A stretch of 64,000 nucleotides of DNA from Solen grandis (lineage: Eukaryota > Mollusca > Bivalvia > Adapedonta > Solenidae): positions 69,710,173-69,774,172 of the forward strand of contig CM037781.1 in the NCBI GenBank assembly GCA_021229015.1, in the 5' to 3' direction. Positions 60,163 to 64,000 of this stretch are shown here, in pieces; position 1 is the stretch's first letter, and every line of letters begins with the position of its first letter. Under the pieces are notes generated by a model. The model searched no databases. It saw only the letters and a list, made by a program, of their open reading frames with translations, and was not told the origin of the DNA. A program made the translations under genes and the position numbers.

Positions 60163-61003
60163 GAGGGCCATGATGGCCCTGAATCGCTCACCTGAGTACC
60201 ATTGCTTCAACTGATGTCAAGGTTTTTAAACAGACAAGGATTCTGATATAACTTAATCTAAAACATTTTACCCCTGACAATACTACACACCAAATATCTA
60301 AGCAATGGGCCATATGGTTTCAGAGAAGACTTGGGCGCAGGGTCATTTATCACCGTAGGGCCAAGACTTTGAAAATCTTTGTAATGAACCATTAGATGCT
60401 ACTACATACCAAAAATCTTAGCTCTAGGCCTTATTGATTCATAGAAGAAGATTTTTTAAGATTTTCCTATTTAACTCTATGTAAAACAAGTGACCCCTGG
60501 TGTGGGGTCATTTATCACCATTGGGCTATGATTTGTACAATCTTGGTAGTGGCCCATAAGATGATGCTTCATACCAAATATCTAAGCTCTAGGCCTTATG
60601 CATTAATGGAAGAAGATTTTTTAAGTTTTCTATATAACTCTATGTAAAACAAGTGACCCCTGGTGCGGGGTCATTTATCACCATAGGGCTATGATTTGTA
60701 CAATCTTGGTAGTGGCCCATAAGATGATGCTACATACCAAATATCTAAGCTCTAGGCCTTATGGATTCATAGAAGAAGATTTTTTAAGTTTTTTCTATAT
60801 AACTCTATGTAAAACAAGTGACCCCTGGTGCGGGGTCATTTATCACCATAGGGCAATGATTTATACAATCTTGGTAGTGGCCCATAAGATGATGCTACAT
60901 ACCAAATATCTAAGCTCTAGGCCTTGCAGTTTTGCAGAAGAAGATTTTCAAAGTTTGCATTTTTAAAATCTGTTTTTAGCTCCTGTGACCTAATTATGCA
61001 ATG
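60163..61003. repeat. About 165-bp tandem array, cut by an assembly gap
   Basis: It opens with GAGGGCCATGATGGCCCTG and ATCGCTCACCTGAG, a start I know from repeats in many bivalve genomes. TCATTTATCACC recurs at 60343, 60508, 60671 and 60836 (period 163-165). The later units are more alike than the first. The gap at 61004 truncates it. The 91-codon frame at 60691-60966 is a product of the repeat. Confidence 0.8.
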
Positions 61004-61103
61004 NNNNNNNNNNNNNNNNNNNNNNNNNNNNNNNNNNNNNNNNNNNNNNNNNNNNNNNNNNNNNNNNNNNNNNNNNNNNNNNNNNNNNNNNNNNNNNNNN
61101 NNN
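61004..61103. other. Assembly gap (100 N)
   Basis: Exactly 100 N, immediately after the tandem array. Confidence 0.99.
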
Positions 61104-64000
61104 TTTACTTTTGAGCATTTGAATATTTTTTCCAAATCGATCTGTCCTAGCTAAATTGTTGTATACAGTTATGCAGTCCTTATCATTTCAAAGTAAATAA
61201 CATAAACTAGACTGCCAAAATTAATTTAGTATGGTTATTGCTTGCATCGAAGCATAAATAGATCTGGGCTTAACATAACAACTGTTCACGTTTAAACATA
61301 GCTAATAGGAGATGTATTTACATTAAATATCCATTTTTATAACATCTAAGTTGGGGCGTCAAATTGTTTACGTATTCAAATTTGAGAGTTAGTTTTACAG
61401 CTGGAAGTTAATGTCTGAAATGTAGAGATTTGACTACTTTAAATACAGTCGTCTTTGTGATATTAATGATCAGAGTACTATCAATATATTTATGACGATA
61501 TAAGAAACGTATATGCTTTCTAAATTACTGATTCAATTAATACAATAATTCAATACATAAGATAAGCATGTATTCAAATAAAAAAAACTACCAATGACGT
61601 CATTTTTCACGAACCGCTTTAACAGCTCTGTGACAAGTTTGGTAAAGATCATGTAAACTACCTTTGTAAGTTTACATTATGGAAATATTTCAGTGGATTT
61701 CGTAACCGTTTAAAGATATCACTGTTATATGTTTGGAAGCGATCTTTAATCTTCGAAAGGCTAAATATACATAACATTTCTTATATTAAAACATATTTTT
61801 GAATCAATTGCGTCACCAGAACGCTGTAAAATACCCTCTCTTTATCTTTCTTGTAATATTTTTTTTGTTCAAGTTCTTAAAGTAATTGAAGAATCTTTTC
61901 TCAATCTGTTGCTTTCAAATGATAAACCGAGTACTATTTCTCCGTATTCTCAAAGTTAATATGAATCACAGCGCAACATTATCTTTATACTACTAGTATA
62001 TTTTCATTCTTCCGAAGTTTGATTTTCAGATAATTGAATATTTAGGGAAATATAAATGATTGTAAGAAGGAAACACATCACTGTATAGTTTTGGTCACGA
62101 ACAGAAAAATCTCTTTTTTTACCAAAAACAAAGAAACGATCAAGAATAGGATCAAAAAAATCCGGAGATTAATTCTTATGATCATGATATAAGCTATGAC
62201 CAAAGTTCGTTGGTCTCTTCAAATTGGACAGACAAGTGAAGTCATTGCTAACGATGGTGATAAAAGTAAAATATCCTAATTGTGAAGACGTTTTAACTAA
62301 ATTTCATTTATTTACCTGGAACGCCGATGTGGCAGCGGATTCGAAGGTTGTATATTATACATTTTAGTGGTTAAACTAACAATTTTTATATTGTTTGTTG
62401 ATCAAATGCCATGCAACTGAAATGAGTTATTAAATCCTTGGAAATGTTGGTAAGGAGCTGAGCTCACAAGTTTGTGAGAAAAGGAATGTGACAATTCATA
62501 TAAAAGTCCATGGAACAACATGTATGACATTTACAAAGTATGATATTCTATGCACTCATTCACACCATGGAGCTGAAATGTACATAATGAAAACAAACTG
62601 GTTCAATACGAAGATTGTAAGGTGTCAGAGCTTTGTGATGAAAGAGACCTAGTATCTAAAACTCGGTATAAGATACAAAATTCAAGCCGAGTTTATGTAA
62701 AAGCACACACATAAAATGTCTTTTCCAGGCAACGTTTGGCAGGTTTCCCGTTAATCTTGTGTGGATTTAAATGCGTGTGAGTCAGGTGATAACATGCTAA
62801 CAATGAAAAGTTCTGGAACGTTTTGTTACATGACCAATATTTATCTTTCTTTTTGACCAGGAGAAGGATGTTTTTATAAGTTTAAATAATATGATCCATG
62901 GCCATCCAGACGATATGAAACTGTTTACGATGTCTTTGATGATGTATTTATGTAATCTAACATTGAATGCATTCCGTCTTCATGCCATTGTATTGTTTTA
63001 TATCGTGTGTTTTCTCTAAACTTTTCAAAACAAAAATGCATATTTTATTTGTTTGATCACGCCCAGATAAGACGGTCAAATATATCAGACGACTGTAAGT
63101 GAAAATGAAGTCATAAGGGTTACCAAGTTCATTCTTGTTATACCGTTCATGAGAAAAGTAAAACGGATTTATAATATTTTCCAGGTTGATATTATAAATA
63201 TGTAATGTAACATTGCTTACTTGTCAGACCTTTTACTAATATGTACTTATCACATAGCAAAATGGATGAGATATTAAATGTCCGTAAAAATAACACAACA
63301 AAAAGGTTTTGACATATTCTTAGAAACACAATATCTCGAACAGATATAAAAATACAACATAGCTCTCTTTTCTTTAAGGTAACGATCGACCTCTCTCTGT
63401 GACGATTTTTGTTAATAATGACTTTTAGATAGGGTTACAGAAATGAAAACTAAGATGCTCCAGGCTTACAAGATTAAGACAAACTTAATGGACTTTGACA
63501 GACGAGTCATGGAATAATAACATAAACATGTCCCATAAGCACAGTGAGCAATCTCAGTGTCAAAACATTTTTTCCAGTATAATGCAGATACTGTAAAACA
63601 GGAAAGCTTATTATGTAGCGAAAATAGTTAGGCTTAGCAGGATTCCTAGGGTGAACGTTCTAATTGTTTCTGTTATTTCCAACTAAAATAATTTTATTTC
63701 CAAAGCTTTTACTAAATTATAGTAAGCAGTCAATGTCAAAAGTATTTTATTGAAGCTTTACACTAGAATGTTATAAGGTAGTATCATATGTCTAATTATA
63801 AAATTATTGTATTGTAAGCTTTATCATATATCAAAATCGTACTTATGCTTATTTGGTCATTTTATCATCACCTATTATTTCTATTTCATATTGTGTGTAT
63901 GCGTGTGTGTGTACTTGTGTGAGTTTCATGTTTATGCATACGTTTGAATACTTGCTTGCGTTGACTAATCAGCTTGTAAATATTTCAAGGGAAATGTTAA
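61104..64000. other. No gene seen
   Basis: AT-rich sequence with no open frame of note, no tRNA-like box and no obvious repeat apart from a short GT-rich stretch at 63893-63921. Confidence 0.45.

Noticed and set aside
60691..60966. 91-codon frame with internal repetition
   Set aside because: The repetition is that of the 165-bp tandem array.

Overview
The window looks like nuclear DNA of a marine bivalve mollusc. It is AT-rich and intron-bearing, crowded with transposon relics, and carries repeat families I recognise by eye from bivalve genomes: a tRNA-derived SINE ending in 'AACGTCCCACCGACA', an array starting 'GAGGGCCATGATGGCCCTG', and a repeat ending 'GGCGGCGTATAAC'. Genus and species cannot be read from it. 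Two runs of exactly 100 N (10904-11003, 61004-61103) are assembly gaps.

The most interesting content is a five-copy family of tiny genes, all on the minus strand: A (13.4-14.9 kb), B (19.0-20.5), C (24.5-25.9), D (43.8-46.2) and E (53.2-56.6). None is visible as one ORF because each is spliced. Every copy has a 5' UTR exon under a TATA box, a 106-nt coding exon, a 110-nt coding exon and a 3' UTR exon with AATAAA. Each encodes a 71-residue protein with a signal peptide, a 15-residue Gly/Ser/Phe linker, a short hydrophobic segment and a Ser/Thr-rich tail. Only residues 24 (F/Y) and 34 (S/G) differ among the copies, while introns and flanks have diverged. The promoters share two CCGGAA boxes and a distal block. 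I do not recognise the family. A, B and C lie in a tandem triplication of about 5.5 kb units; units 1 and 2 are nearly identical, so false duplication in the assembly must be excluded.

The second theme is nested mobile DNA. From 0.15 to 9.2 kb a decayed hAT-type transposase gene (minus strand) is split by a 6.66 kb element (2157-8818) whose inverted ends are built from GCGCCA-rich motifs, and again by a 103-bp hairpin (1876-1978) with a perfect 10-bp target duplication. At 26.9-31.7 kb a separate 4.81 kb element has inverted ends of about 0.32-0.35 kb made of repeated GTTAAATGTCGC motifs plus a tRNA-like B-box segment, a 7-bp target duplication, and an internal F-box-like ORF. Four decayed LINE copies, several SINEs, minisatellites and microsatellites fill much of the rest.

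The only large conventional gene is a rhodopsin-family peptide GPCR (36043-37167, plus strand), of the sex-peptide-receptor / myosuppressin-receptor type by its motifs. It sits between gene copies C and D. The window's final 3 kb and several other stretches show nothing I can name.
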